Origin: Nautilus pompilius
Lineage: Eukaryota; Mollusca; Cephalopoda; Nautilida; Nautilidae
DNA length: 64,000 nt
Direction of reading: 5' to 3'
NCBI GenBank assembly: GCA_018389105.1
Contig: JACATO010002451.1
Location: forward strand, 124,001 to 188,000
Below are positions 1-12,562 of this stretch, piece after piece (the first letter of the stretch is position 1; the number at the start of each line of letters is the position of its first letter). The notes below the pieces were generated by a model, which was given only the letters and a program-made list of their open reading frames with translations, did no database searches and was not told the origin of the DNA. The translations under genes were made by a program, and so were the position numbers.

Positions 1-1863
1 TCAACATTTCTGAAGTCCAGTTTTGAGAAACATAGGAAATAATAATAAACTATAGTTAATATACCATTTGTCTTCATTAGATGAAAGGGACCGAAATACA
101 TTCGAGCCCATCTGTCATTACAAATAAAGCCGGACAGGTGATTGGTTAGTATCTAGATTAGGCTGACTCTTCTTGATAACAAAAACTAATATACTTGCAG
201 GCTGAAAAAGACCTATCGAGAATCTCTGTTATTCAGATGAAAACAATGTGCAGAATGTAAAACTTTCGTGGTTCTGGGAGGTATACCTTAGTCAAGTCTT
301 CGTTCTTCGCGATTAAAAACCCTTACGACATTCCTTTTTTTGCACTGCCAGTGCTGATATGCAGAAAAACCATCTCGCAGACATCAGAGAGCGGACGCTG
401 TCTTCGAATGGAGAGTAATTTCAAGTCTGTAGCCGATCCAGGAAAAAAGCACGATGGGAACGTTATTTATTTTCCCGTAGATGGTTCATTTTACAGCTCT
501 GTGCGTGTCTAGAATGTTTAAAAGCTAAAAGCGAGTTGGCTGCCAGAAAAAACCGGGTTTGTCCGCTAACCGCTCGTGATGTGTAAACCGTCTTTAGGCC
601 CGAACTGGCTGAATATCCGACTCGATCACGCTGTCGCCTCACTGACCTTCGATGACGTCATCGTGGGCGTGATTAACCGTTCTTCGTTTTAATTTACCAA
701 AGTTAGGTACTGCGCAATATTACCGAGCAGCGGGGCGGGTATTTCGCCGGTTTAAACACTGCAGCTTTTGTTCGGGGGGGTAAACTCGAGAGGGGGTAGA
801 CGGGCGACGAGACCGTCGATAGCGTTCTAGAATAAACAGCCGGGGGAGAAGCTGTCACGTGGAAGGGGCGAAAATTGCGCGTGCTCCCCGGTCCATGGCC
901 GCCGAGAAACGCCGTGCTCTCCGCTCCAGCCAGCGCCGATGAATGGGTCTTTGTACGTTAGATCTGCCTATTAAAACTATTTACGTAACATCTTCTCCCG
1001 AGGGAGAGGAGAGAGATGTTTGGAAGATAGGGAAGTCGGGCGAAATATTTCTGGGGCCATTGTTGGCCCCAACACCGGTTTGTTGTGTGTTTTTTCCGCC
1101 CGGATCGGCCCACACAAACTTTAAAAAGAAACAAAACCAGAACATTCTTTTGGACTGTTGACAAAACCCCGGCCGATACTGTTTGTCGACGGCTTTCCGA
1201 GGGGCGCCAGTCCGGTGTCTTCCGGGTCCGGGCGGCGCCGATACACTGGCGCAACCTCGAGGAAGGCGGGGCAGCGGTTCGATTCCATCACTGAAATTAT
1301 CAAACACAGGTGCGCATGAGAAATGATTACATTCTACCTTATCGCTGGTGACTTCGAGCTTAGTTTTGAGGTATAGGTGATTGTAGTGACGTTAGAAGAT
1401 TTTTAGTACCCTGTATTGCGCGTTCACCACACAGGACTAAAGACAGCCTTTGCGCACAGTTCGTCTCATTATGAACAAGGATGTTACTTTTGCCAAAACG
1501 AGTTAATCTTTGTCGGGATTTTGTGTTTTGTAGGTATATACTTAGATGGCACTGTCGGGGCCTAGAGCACCTCGGGGTATTTAATTTGGACTATTTTCTA
1601 GGCGATGTCTTTTAAAACGTTGGTCACAAATGAATCTGAATGTAGTTCACATACCTTCTTAAAAACATGTAGCCATTTCTTGCTTTCTATAAGCAGCACT
1701 AACAGTAAAGTAGTTTTGAAATCGATTGCTCCTATTGATATTTTGGATTCGTCACAAGCCAAAAGGCCTGAACGAGCGGATAAAGTGGCGATTGGATTGG
1801 CATGGAACAGAGCGAGTTTGGAAACCGTGGTTTGTGATCGAAGCCAAAACAGCACCTTTGTTT

Positions 1864-1866
<3 letters not shown>
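1..1866. other. Non-coding stretch, no gene recognised
   Basis: No frame gives a recognisable protein. Short frames of 60 to 108 codons overlap each other on both strands around 943-1307, as expected by chance in GC-richer DNA. A B-box-like GGTTCGATTCC lies at about 1274, but its nearest A-box-like sequence is too close for a tRNA. A palindromic CRE at 650-663 is listed separately. Confidence 0.6.
650..663. promoter_or_regulatory. Palindromic cAMP-response element
   Basis: CGATGACGTCATCG is a perfect 14-bp palindrome containing the full CREB/ATF site TGACGTCA. Seen directly; use as a binding site is inferred. The same 8-mer is the core of the composite arrays elsewhere in the window. Confidence 0.4.
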
Positions 1867-1938
<72 letters not shown>

Positions 1939-1949
1939 AGAGACGTCAT
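1867..1949. repeat. GA microsatellite ending in GACGTCAT
   Basis: About 75 bp of almost pure GA, with a GGAG break, runs straight into AGACGTCATT. This is the smallest case in the window of a GA tract joined to a CRE-like GACGTCA, and may show how the larger composite arrays begin. Confidence 0.9.
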
Positions 1950-3307
1950 TAAAAAAAAGATATGACAGGAGCCGAGAGGAAATTATTGAAAAGGGAAATA
2001 AAGGAAAATTGTAATATTTATATAGACCCTTGGGTTTTATTAGCATTTTTTTCAAAAGACACAATTTCCTGCTTCTTTTAAATTTTTCCTTACGGAAATC
2101 GCGCTATAATGAAAAATACTTTCGCAATAATGTTAACATTGGCTCCGCTTTAGATAGGTCTCTTTCTCTCCTTTCTGGCCTCCTTCAGGGTTAAGGGATC
2201 GATCTTCTCAAAACCTTTAGAATTCGATAATGCCCTTTGTTGCTGAACCTCGTAATCGACAGATGATATCACGTGGCTTGAAAGTGTTAAATAAAAGGGT
2301 TAACGGCCAAGAACGTTTTCTTTTTCTTTCTTTCAACAAATTTATTCGCATTGCAACGGTTGAAAGTACACACCCGTTTTCCTGTTTTCCTAACCGGGAT
2401 GTCGGTCGTGAGAGCGTTAAATTGAAACGTATGCTTATTTGTGGTTACAGCACCGGAAGGGTTAAATAATTATTACCAACCGTTCAAAGAAGCAGAAATT
2501 TATTAAATGTGCGCTCAGAAAAATAGATTCCACAACAGTTTCCGAACAACGAGAATCTCATTTCTTTTTGCCTATCGATTAAGATGTATATATGTGTATG
2601 TGTATATATATATATATACCATTCCACCAAAGAAACGACCAGGAATTTCGAACGGATCGAAGTATTGCGTCCGAAAAAAAGGGGCGGCGAGGGGGTCGCC
2701 CGAAGCTTGTCTCGTTTCAGCGAAGTCTGCGAGAGTTGGTAGATAAGGGGCTTCCGCGCCGTATTACTTCTGCGACTTCGCCGCATTGTCCGGCGCTAAT
2801 GGACCGAGATGATTCATTAACGATCAGGCGAAAAGCGAAGCGCTCTGCTGGGCGGTGGTGGTGGTGGCGGCAGTGGTTAGGGTATCGATCGGTACGGTCC
2901 GCTCATGCGAGCGAGGAGAGACGTGCGCTGGGGGGAAAGACTGTGGCTGCTGTTCACGGGCTGGTGATCGAGCTGTTCAAACAATATAGGTGATTGGTGT
3001 CTTCAGAATCTCGCATCCATTATTTCTCATTTTCCCAGTTTTCTCTTTCCCTTTAAGCGAAGATGCTCTCGGTGGCAGTTTTTGGGGGCAATGAGATGGC
3101 AAGCAACATTAGGGAAAAGAAAGCGAAGAGGATTATGGATACTATGAATATAGATTTTCTTTTCGATTGTTTAAAGGACCTGGACTTCCCTCAGATTTGT
3201 CCATCGCATCTGACTGCAGCACATACGGGGACAGTGACCGTATTACTCTCGTAAGCGGGCAATACGTGGACAGCTTTCACTTTAAACACGTCAGACGGAA
3301 ACTTGAA
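1950..3307. other. Non-coding stretch
   Basis: AT-rich up to about 2630, then GC-rich to 2960 with a GGT-rich run near 2855-2875. The longest frame, 133 codons from 2592, starts in the TA/TG microsatellite and resembles no known protein. Confidence 0.5.
2583..2619. repeat. TA/TG microsatellite
   Basis: Alternating purine-pyrimidine tract of mixed TATG and TA dinucleotides, ending in a pure run of (TA)n. Confidence 0.9.
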
Positions 3308-3328
3308 TATTATTATTATTATTATTAA
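3308..3328. repeat. ATT microsatellite
   Basis: About seven uninterrupted ATT/TAT units. Confidence 0.9.
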
Positions 3329-3520
3329 TTAGTCCTTGGATTCTTATGGAAAATGACTGGTACTCTTAACGTTAATTCAAATCCGTTTGGCCCAATACTA
3401 ATCGGTTTCGGAAAGGTGCTGGCGTCGTACAGAATATCGATCCGATGCTCTTAAATCTGGCAGTCATTGTTAAAACAGATTAAGTTCGTAAGATGGCTCT
3501 CGTCTTCTCGGTGATCTGCT

Positions 3521-3545
3521 TGTGTTGTTGTTGTTGTTGTCGTCG
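3521..3545. repeat. TGT microsatellite
   Basis: TGT repeated about seven times and followed by CGTCGT. It lies in a 71-codon frame (3493-3708) whose start resembles a signal peptide because the repeat reads as poly-cysteine. I do not regard that frame as a gene. Confidence 0.85.
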
Positions 3546-3557
3546 TGCCTGGCTGGT

Positions 3558-3608
3558 GGCGGAAGTGTCTGCTGAAAAGTCTCATATCTGCGCAGGCGCG
3601 GAAGTGCC
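3558..3608. promoter_or_regulatory. Promoter-like ETS/NRF1 site cluster
   Basis: Two copies of the ETS core GCGGAAGTG occur at about 3559-3567 and 3599-3606. Between them TGCGCAGGCGCG (3589-3600) is one substitution from the NRF1 consensus. This pairing is typical of TATA-less CpG promoters of housekeeping genes. The motifs are seen directly; promoter activity is inferred and no gene was recognised on either side. Confidence 0.3.
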
Positions 3609-5454
3609 AACGGACTTTCGACGCATAGTTTCTCCTTCTATCAGAAACACTTCAGATTTTCCGTCTCCTTGTAAGACAATCGGGAACGGCCAGCGTTTAG
3701 AAGAATGAAATAGACTGACTCTAGCTGTAGCAACCGGAATCGCTGCCAATTTAGACAAAAAGGAAAAGGGGACTAAATTTAATAATCCCTTCAAAGGGGC
3801 AATTGGGAAAACAGGGAAGGGGGAAGGTAGGTGATCTGGAAAATCTGATGGGCTTCAAATATCGTTAAAAACTAGAAATATATTTTCTGTGAATAAAGCA
3901 GATGAAATACATCGTTTTAAAAAATCAACACAGCATCTTTAATTGTTTCCTCGTTTTTTTTTTTTGTATTTTGTTTGTTTGTTTTATTTTGGCAACAGAA
4001 ATGTATTGCTTAATTTTCCACCTAGTAGAATGTCATAGTTGCGATTAGAATTTAGGAGAGAGTCAATGTACAGGGGAAGACAACAAAGGCTAGTTGTTGT
4101 TAGGAGGGTAAGCTGTTACAGCAGCAATAATTCCTAATTAAACGTAGAGACGAGGCTGTGTACCATCGACATCATATGTTTTATTTCTATAACAACTTGC
4201 CCCCGTCTTCTCTAGTAGTGCGCATTGGTTCCGTCCCGTGCTCTACTACAAAGAACCATATTTCCTTAAAACTCGGTTTCAATAACGTATTCGCCAAATT
4301 CGGCAAACCACGTTGTCTTAATAATAATTCTACTGTTGCCGTCTGTAATTTCTTAGTAGACCTATTAACTCTCACGTGTTTCGATTTTTCATAATGCGTT
4401 TTTTTTGTTGGCGTGATCATCTTTCTTAGCCAAACAGAAAGAATTCCTTTCTTACAATATTAACACAAAGGCTATGAAAAACAAGAAACCCAAAATATTT
4501 CGCTTTAGCAACTTTCACAAGATTTTTTTTCACCTAGATAATCGGAATAAAATAATACGTAAAACAATATATTAAACACCTAACATTACTGTATTGCTTT
4601 CCTAGGACTTGTACGGCTGCAATGGCGTGCGATGACAGAAAATTTTGTATCTACAGTGCAAGTAATTCGTTTGCTAGAAGACACCGAATATTTACATTTT
4701 CAGGATTTTTTGGCAAATCCAATTTATATGAAGAACCGCTATTTTGATTTCCCAATTTTACTCTTGTTTGTTGTTCTTTTTTCTTGGGGCGTAAATTTTC
4801 TGCACCATTTTATTGTTTGTTTTCTCACCTCAGATGAAAACCAACCTGTACGTCTTATTATATTCTGAGTTCTATGGTAACGAATACCGCAGTTGATGTT
4901 TAGTTTGCAAAAATTAAATTTTTGCACAAGTTTAAATTGTTATTAAAGTAGTTTGTACAGGTTTAAGTGTATAATACAGCGAACTATACTAACGGCGTTG
5001 AAATTCACGTAGTTAAATTTGCAAGTTTGAAACATAAACAAAAACCAAGTGATAATTCATCGTTGATTTTATTATCGCTTCACGAAGGCGTTCGTCCTGC
5101 CATCTTGAAGTATCTCCTTTTAGAGAATCGATCAACGCAAACATCAATCCAATTTCCTAGTTTTAGAAGCAAAGAAAATCTAGCAGAGTCCTTCGGGCAT
5201 GATTTAAAATCTAATTTAAGAAGTAAAAAAAAATTTAAGACGATTATATGATCAGGCGAGTTCGGAACAACACGAGCGAGAAGAATCTGGTGGAAGAGAA
5301 ACGCGTCTTCGTGGATTGGCGGTGTAGAATCCGCCAGCTTCTTCTCGAGAGTCCACGATATTCCAGTAACAAAGTCGGTTACGAGCGATTACGCTACGCT
5401 AAAAACGTTTTTCTTTGCATTAAACCATCAGTTTTAGCGAATCGTTAATTTAAA
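3609..5454. other. AT-rich non-coding stretch
   Basis: Mostly low-GC DNA with A and T homopolymers (about 3954-3966 and 4524-4531). Frames of 60 to 94 codons are present on both strands, none recognisable. The 94-codon frame at 4967-5251 has a lysine-rich end but no domain I know. Confidence 0.5.
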
Positions 5455-5474
5455 GGTGTTCTCTTTCTTCGCAG

Positions 5475-5690
5475 GGTAAGGTAACGAACAGAGACCGGTA
5501 CTCTAACTCGGGCGCAACGAACGGTCGGGGATGGGGTGACACCGGCGGTCATCGATGGAAGCTAATCCGCCGTGTCCCAGGATGGGGCCGGCCGGCAGAC
5601 TCCTTCCTGCTGCCGACCCAAGTCTCTACTCGGTTAGGGTTTTCCCCCGTTTTTGCTACGAACCAGCGGACAATCACGGAGACCGACTGA
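5475..5690 (+). other. Possible terminal exon, 71 codons
   Basis: A strong 3' splice-acceptor sequence (pyrimidine run ending TTCTTTCTTCGCAG) ends at 5474. From 5475 one frame stays open for 71 codons to a TGA at 5688-5690; the other two close early. The predicted segment is rich in glycine, arginine and tryptophan near its middle and matches no family I recognise. No upstream donor or start could be paired with it. Chance is the main alternative, since acceptor-like sequences are common in long non-coding DNA. Confidence 0.15.
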
Positions 5691-5695
5691 CGTCA

Positions 5696-7175
5696 CGACA
5701 AAAGCACTTTTTAAATTTAATTTACCACTTCCGGTAATTTAAATAAAAAAAAGAAGAAAATCTTTTCGGATAAATAACAGAAACAATCGCATTTACAAGG
5801 TTTTGTCCGCGCAGATTCTTCCCTCTGTTTTAAGAAAAACACAATGACGGCGGGGAGACCAGCTTCCGTATTCTTATCGGGTGCGTTTTGCGTGGTAAGT
5901 CAGAATGTTACTTAATCACCCTGTAAGTGTCTGAACGGTGTTACATTTTTAATAAATCATTGCTCCCTCCCCTCCCTCCATCATCCTAGTGCACCGTCAA
6001 ATAATTAGTATGCCAAAGACGCACTCTGTATCTCTGACGACAGCGCTATACCATCTCCGGGAAACGCCGTCTTATAATTACCTCCCTTATTGATTGGAGT
6101 CGCCTCGGTCGGCGCAGGTCTTTAAAGTATGGCTATCGAAAGGGAGACGCGGTTTCCGCTGGACGAGAGCCGGAGTAATATAATCCTTGGAGACTTTTTC
6201 GCGCTATTTTACGACCGAGGCAGCCTAAGCTGGTAAGAAAGCGGCGAGCAATTTATAAAGTAATTTTCTCCGCGTTGCTAGCGAGCGCGTAGACACGCGG
6301 GAATGCGGCTCCAATTAAAAACGGACCGGCGATCAAAACGATCTGCAACAATGCGCGACAGCCCTTGCGAGATTGGTAAATACTGCCGTCGTTTAAGGCG
6401 TTCGTCCGCGATCCGCGGTTCCATTAACCGGAGAGAGAGAGAGAGGGAGAGGGAGAGAGAGAGGGAGAGACACTCTCCGGGTTTTTTGATCGATACCGCG
6501 TGAAATTATCGACAGCGGGGCCCGTTCCGTTTTATCGTCGCCGAGCATTGTTTTTACTCGCCGGATCGATCGCCGCTCTAGGCGTTCCGCTTCTTTTCTG
6601 ATGGCAGGAAGAAGAAACGAGACCTGTTTTTTTTTTTTTTTCTTCTTCTTTTTCGGACGACGAAGATTGCATCGGTGGATTGGAAACTGCTGCTTAGCGT
6701 TCGTGCGTACATTAATAAAACAAAAAAAAAAATGGCGGGAGGAAGTGGTGGTGGTGGTGGCTTAGTTAACGGATTCGGTCGTTAGAGGGGGCGTCGGCGA
6801 CCGTGGAAAAGATGCGTAGGGTATTTCGTCTAAAACGAGAAGCTCAGCTCGATGCCCCACTCGTTATAAAACGGCGGCTAATTACAAAATTAAATTATAC
6901 TTGGACCTGAATAATTACAGGACAAGTCGCGGCGGGGATGGCTTCCAGAAATGATGGTGATGATAGGTTAGGTGGACTTCCCATCCTTTTCTAACGAGAA
7001 GCCGTCTTCGTTTTTTTCTTTGCATTTATTATCGCCCGTATTTAGTATCAAGTGAACACCGCGAGAAGACGGAGTTCGCGTGTCAGCCGCCAGAGGGGAG
7101 CCGAGGATTAAATCTGTCCCGTACTCTCATCAACGATTTTTTATTTACGCATGCGTGAGAAGTCGGCATCAACCT
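5696..7175. other. CpG-containing non-coding block with homeodomain-type sites
   Basis: Non-coding DNA with frequent CpG and interspersed TAAT/ATTA cores, densest at about 6870-6920 where TAATTA-type sites cluster. A GA tract sits at 6431-6470 and a T run at about 6627-6640. The combination resembles a conserved cis-regulatory region, but conservation cannot be seen from one sequence. Confidence 0.25.
6431..6470. repeat. GA microsatellite
   Basis: Forty bp of GA with occasional GGG interruptions. Confidence 0.9.
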
Positions 7176-7194
7176 CTTGACAACCGTTGTCAAG
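7176..7194. promoter_or_regulatory. Perfect inverted repeat with TGACA half-sites
   Basis: CTTGACAAC-C-GTTGTCAAG: 9-bp arms with a single-base spacer. Each arm holds TGACA, the core of TALE homeodomain (Meis/TGIF) sites, in inverted orientation. The symmetry is seen directly; the function is a guess. Confidence 0.25.
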
Positions 7195-8765
7195 GAGCTT
7201 TGTGCGAATAAGGTAGCGAGTTTTACCTAGCGATCGAGGCCACCCTTACTACCCGCCTACCTACCTACCACGGTCTAAGCTCGTCTCCCTGCATCTCAGC
7301 GCGAGCCGGAGAAAGGGTTAGAATGCAGAGGGGAAGAGCAAGAGTCGCTCTATCCCTACTTTTGACCGTTCCTTTCACAACGCGACGTTCTATGGCGCTA
7401 GGTTACTGCTTTCCGAAACAGATTTAACTTTCTTTTCTTATTCTTTTTGTGCAAAAGGCGAAACAACGGCAAGGATCGGGATCTAGGAAGACACGGAGTA
7501 GGAACTGGGTGCTAGACCCGGTCGAGAGGTTTTCGGGCTACGTTCATCGTAACGGAGCAATAGGTGATGGATTACTTTCTTTAACCTGTTTCGTCCGTAG
7601 CCGTCTAGAATTCGTGCCAGAAGCGGAGCGAAATGGAATAACGGAAGTAAGGAGAAGGTGGGGGCGTCAGGAAACCAATGGGGCAAAATGAAACATAATC
7701 GGGAATAGCGAGCGGGCTACACAGCCATTGCTGGAAATCGCACAGGCAGAGGAAGGAGAACGACGACAAAAACAAAACAACAAATAAATAATACACAAGT
7801 GAAACGACAAATATTTCGTTTACCACCAAGTTATCGAACCACGATTTCGGTAAAAGAACTAGACATTTGTCCGATAGACATCCAGGTGTTTCGTTGTTGC
7901 TGCTGTTGTCTTCTTAATTAGAAATCACTAAAAAATGTATCATCTCCTGGTAATAATAGATGACGATCTCGCCTAGTTATATAGTTTCCTGTTACACAAA
8001 ATTAAATATCCTTTATTTGTAACCCCTTGAACAAACATGCCTTTGCCCAAAGTTCATTTCTTCATTAAATTCCATCTATCTTGTTCCCTTTTTAATACTT
8101 TAATCGGATGGTTTTGTTAACCACCCTAAAATCCGTTATAAAAAACACGTGCGACGCGACGATGAGGGGTTTTCCCAAAATTCGACAAATTTCGAAAATA
8201 TGTTTACCGGTGGTTACAAATTTTATTATTTTCACAAGTTGCAATTTATTTATTCATTGTGCATAATGAACATATATCCGAAAGAAACTAAAATGATTTG
8301 CATCAGGAATATGAGTAATTAATAGTCAAAGTTTCGTTTACGACTTTTGATGTTGCTTGGATCAATGATTTTCCACTTTTCCTGCCCTAAAATCCGCGAG
8401 TTGTCTCGTGTGATTGCATTCATCCGGATATCTAAGTAGCCACCAAAATGATGGGGGGTTAAAATCTTGGCTGATGGCGTGACAGACCACTCCATCATTG
8501 TTAAGATGCCTTTAGGTTTTTTTTTTGTTTGTTTTTCCTACAGGTAGCCCCTTAACAGCTTTGATGGTTGGACCATTCTGTCCCGGGCGTAATTAGTCTC
8601 TCCCGATCGGTTTTAGGCCACTGGGGGAGACCATGGCGAACAAGAATTCCTTGGTAGACTTTCTTGTCTGGTATCCTGTCTGTCTGCTTCAAACAAATGG
8701 CGCATTTTCACACATTAATCTTCGGCCCTTCATGCGTGACAGTGGGAGCACTGTAATTACGGTTC
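7195..8765. other. Non-coding stretch
   Basis: Overlapping frames of 67 to 80 codons at 7449-7829 lie on both strands and are unrecognised. From 7900 the DNA is AT-rich with no coding or repeat signal, apart from a T run near 8518-8526. Confidence 0.5.
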
Positions 8766-8771
8766 AGTCTC

Positions 8772-8816
<45 letters not shown>

Positions 8817-8975
8817 GTGTACTGACGCCACCTCTTTCTGTGTACTGACGTCACCCCTCTGACTCTCTGTCAGTGTGTGTACTGACGTCACCTCTCTCTG
8901 TGTACTGACGCCGCCTCTTTCTGTGTACTGATGTCACCTCTCTGACTCTCAGTGTGTGTAGTATTACTTCTCAGG

Positions 8976-9007
<32 letters not shown>

Positions 9008-9592
9008 GGTGTGTGTACTGACGCCACCTCTTTCTGTGTACTGACGTCACCCCTCTGACTCTCTGTCAGTGTGTGTACTGACGTCACCTCTCTCTGTGTA
9101 CTGACGCCGCCTCTTTCTGTGTACTGATGTCACCTCTCTGACTCTCAGTGTGTGTACTGACGCCACCTCTTTCTGTGTACTGATGTCACCTCTTTCTGTG
9201 TACTGATGTCACTTCTCTGACTCTCAGTGTGTGTACTGACGCCACTTCTCTCTGTGTACTGACACCACCTCTTTAAGTGTACTGACGTCACCACTCTGAC
9301 TCTCTCTCGGTGTGTGTACTGACGTCACCTCTTTCTGTGTGGTGACGTCACCCCTATGACTCTCTCTCGGTGTGTGTACTGACGTCATCTCTATCTCTCT
9401 CTCTCGGTGTGTGTACTGACGCCACTTCTCTCTGTGTACTGACGCCACCTCTTTAAGTGTACTGACGTCACCCTTCTGACTCTCTCTCGGTGTATGTACT
9501 GACGTCACCTCTTTCTGTGTACTGATGTCACCTCTGACTCTCTGTGTGTGTACTGAGACGCCACTTCTCTCTGTGTACTGACGTCACCTCTT
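8766..9592. repeat. Composite minisatellite, CT tract with GTACTGACGTCA units
   Basis: A pure CT tract leads into about 26 copies of a 20-45 bp unit whose core is GTGTACTGACGTCACC. Variants are GACGCCAC, GACGCCGC and GATGTCAC. About 11 copies keep the exact CRE TGACGTCA. Segments 8811-8960 and 9007-9156 are identical over 150 bp at an offset of 196, showing recent segmental duplication inside the array. A looser duplication of about 180 bp links 9228-9346 with 9405-9530. Long frames on both strands here are translations of the repeat. GATGTCA variants look like CpG decay. Confidence 0.95.
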
Positions 9593-11388
9593 TGCACAGG
9601 CTTTTCGCTGTGCAAACCTGCCTCAACGACTGATTGTGAAGCCGTTTTCTTGCCAGCTCGCATTTAGGATTTTTAATATCTCGCTAACTAAAAACTTCTC
9701 ATTTTAATGCCGACCTCTCCAACGCTTCGTCAACGTTCCGTACTTCCCACTGTGTGCCACTGAATGACCAACTGCCAGCGTCTCGAAATCCTTTTTAAGA
9801 GGAACATCCCCCCCCCTGTATTTTGCCCAGGATACATCGGTGATACTTAATGTCACAAATAACGAAAATTCTGTTGTCTAGCTAACTTGCAGACAGAAAC
9901 AAATAAAGCCAGGTACGCAAATTAAATTTGGCTACAACTTTGGATATAACAGATTATGAGAGCATGTACAATGAAAAACTGTTCTTTAAGTGAAAGTTGA
10001 ATGTTATATTATTTTTTTTTAAGTGGTCGAATAATTATGACAAGAAGCATGCATAAACACACAGCAAAGGGCAGTTTTTGGACTCATAGTTAAATGATAT
10101 TTACATGATAGACGATGGAAGTATCTCATTCTTCACTTATAAACGTACTACGACATCACATAATTTTAAAAATTTCACCTTTAAGAATTTTTCTTTGTGA
10201 TGTAAAGTGAGCGATTCTAAAACTGAAAGTGAAATAAATGCATTTAGAGAATTAGACTTTTGCAGAACTGCCAGCCATTTTCGCGCAGACTGCCAGACTT
10301 TTGTTTCAGCTGTTCGGTTCCGCGTCTATCGATAGCACGTGGTTGCACGAGAAGTTTTATATTACGTCATAAATTTAAGAAAGCAAACTGTATTTTCTTT
10401 AATAATTTCCTATTTTATTAATTTTAAAGCAATTACACGTAAATTTGAACTTCGATACGTCAGAAAACTATGAGCAGGGCCTTATCTCTTCTGTCGGGAA
10501 GACGACAAACTGACTTGTGCGTCATGGTTGTGCGAGATGATGCGTTCTAACGTGACTATTCAGGTCCAAAGAAGGGATGTCAATTATAATTGATGATTAA
10601 TAATTTAGCATCGAAATTATACCATCAGTGGCAGCAGTATAGGTTAGAATTGTGCAGACTCCAGCGTCATTTTCGAAGTGAGACGACAGTAGATTACACT
10701 GTTGTTGCGAGGTTGGATATGAGTTGGCGGAGAACTTCTCGTTTTAACTAGATTTAATTTTGCTTACTGTGTCCCATAATGGGGGAACTCACCGAAATCT
10801 CCATCTGGCATAAAGGAGGATATATTTGGACGAAAAATGTCTTGTGTAAGGAAAGTTTTTAAAATAACAATTCCCGAACGGTTAAGTACTTATATATTTC
10901 ATTGGATTAGTGAGTCTTTAATTATGGCAGCAATTGCATATTAACGGTTAACATTGTTTTTGATGCCTTATGTAAATTTGTTAATTTATACGATAATCTT
11001 TGAAAAATATTTTGCTGAAGGATAGGAAAAGGTTTCCATTTACGACAATCTTTCTTTTTTTGGATTATCCATAGTTGCATTTTTACATAAATTTAAAAAA
11101 CAATAACAGTAATGTCCATACCACATTTAAAAGATTTCATATCAAATGAAAATAATAATAGCGTTCGTATCAATCTAGGATAATAATGACAAGCACAACA
11201 ATTAAAACATTAATAATGAAATTCCTTTAATTATAAAATAGCAATACGTTTATTTCAATGTGAAAATTAATAATATTAACATCAATTAGAGAATCTAAAA
11301 TATTAAAAAAACAATTTCTTAAAAGAAATATGCACATTCCTAAAATAAAAGACAAAGTTAGTTAAGAATATTAACGCCGTAGTTCATT

Positions 11389-11391
<3 letters not shown>
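9593..11391. other. AT-rich non-coding stretch
   Basis: No frame of 60 codons or more. The DNA is very AT-rich from 10840 to 11380, with many TAAT/ATTA steps. Nothing repeat-like or gene-like is visible. Confidence 0.6.
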
Positions 11392-11454
<63 letters not shown>

Positions 11455-11584
11455 GAGATGGAGAGAGTGAGAGAGAGAGGAGAGATTGGATAGACAGAGA
11501 GAGACAGAGAGAGAGAGAGAGAGGGGGGTGAGATGGAGAGAGAGAGAGAGAGATGGAGAGATTGAGATGGACAGAGAGAGAAAC

Positions 11585-11623
<39 letters not shown>

Positions 11624-11771
11624 CAAGAGAGAGAGAGAAGAGGGAGAGGAGAGAGAGAGAGTATGAGAGAGAGAGGGGAGAGAGAGAGAGAGAAGAGAGA
11701 GAGATGGAGATTGAGAAGAGGGGTGAGATGGAGAGATTGAGAGAGGACAGAGAGAGAGAGAGGGAGAGAGA
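11392..11771. repeat. Long GA microsatellite
   Basis: About 380 bp of GA, pure for its first 60 bp and then broken by GGTGAGATGG, AGACAGAG and GATTGAGATGG steps that recur at irregular spacing. Unlike the other long GA arrays here, it has no GACGTCA. Frames of up to 193 codons crossing it are repeat translations. Confidence 0.95.
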
Positions 11772-12562
11772 ACAATTAAAACGATCTTCGCGTCTGTTGC
11801 TTTAAATAAGTAGTTGAATAAAACAAAAATATAATATAAACTGAAAGTGTTGGAATACTTTATTGAATCTGACCAACCGAATATATGTATATTATTAATA
11901 ATAAACTTAGTGGAAGCTCCAGTGTTAGTGAAGACCGAGAAAGACGCCTGCACTGTACTTATCACGTGTCTTCTTAATCACGTGTTTGGGCTGTTTAAAA
12001 CCATCAACTATAGCAGCCTCATTGGCGATGATTAAAACCTAACATTTTGGCTATTTGGATGTCGCTCAATCCAGGCGACCAGGCTAAGACAAATGGTTTC
12101 CTTTTTTTTTTTTTAAATCTGAACAGCTCTAAGCGAGCGCGTGGTGTCCTTTTATCACAAATCAAGTAAAAAAAAAATAATTAAATAATGGCAGTCAGGG
12201 AATCCTTACGCGCTTTTTTGGGAAATCATAGCTGGAATAAAGGAAGTCAGGGAGAGAAAGAGAGAGGGGGTGGGAGGAGAGAATCCTTACGTGGTTTTTA
12301 TGGAAATCATAGCGGGTCTATCGGCGGAGACTTTGATCGGCAGAATTAATGACGCTGTCTCCCTGAAAAGTCAGGGGCGACCGTGAGGTTCTTAATAATC
12401 TAATCCTGTTTCGTAATGAAAGACTGAGCCGTCCTCGCGATCGTGCGGCATTTCGCTCTTCACAAAGGAAGGAGAGGGTGGTTTCGTAAATGTGAACCCA
12501 CGTTTATGCTGGTCAGATACGGCGCCCATTTCGGTAAGGGTGGGTGGGATATGGGTACGGCC

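Noticed and set aside
1240..1290. Possible tRNA gene (B-box-like GGTTCGATTCC)
   Set aside because: The A-box-like sequence is only about 27 bp upstream and no cloverleaf can be folded.
3493..3708. Frame with signal-peptide-like start and six cysteines
   Set aside because: The cysteines come from a TGT microsatellite, and the frame overlaps a promoter-like CpG segment.
9224..9508. 94-codon frame with repeated threonine-proline-arginine-glutamate blocks
   Set aside because: Translation of the CRE minisatellite, with no features of a gene.
11384..11965. 193-codon frame rich in serine and leucine
   Set aside because: It is the translation of the GA/CT microsatellite; every frame across such a tract is open.
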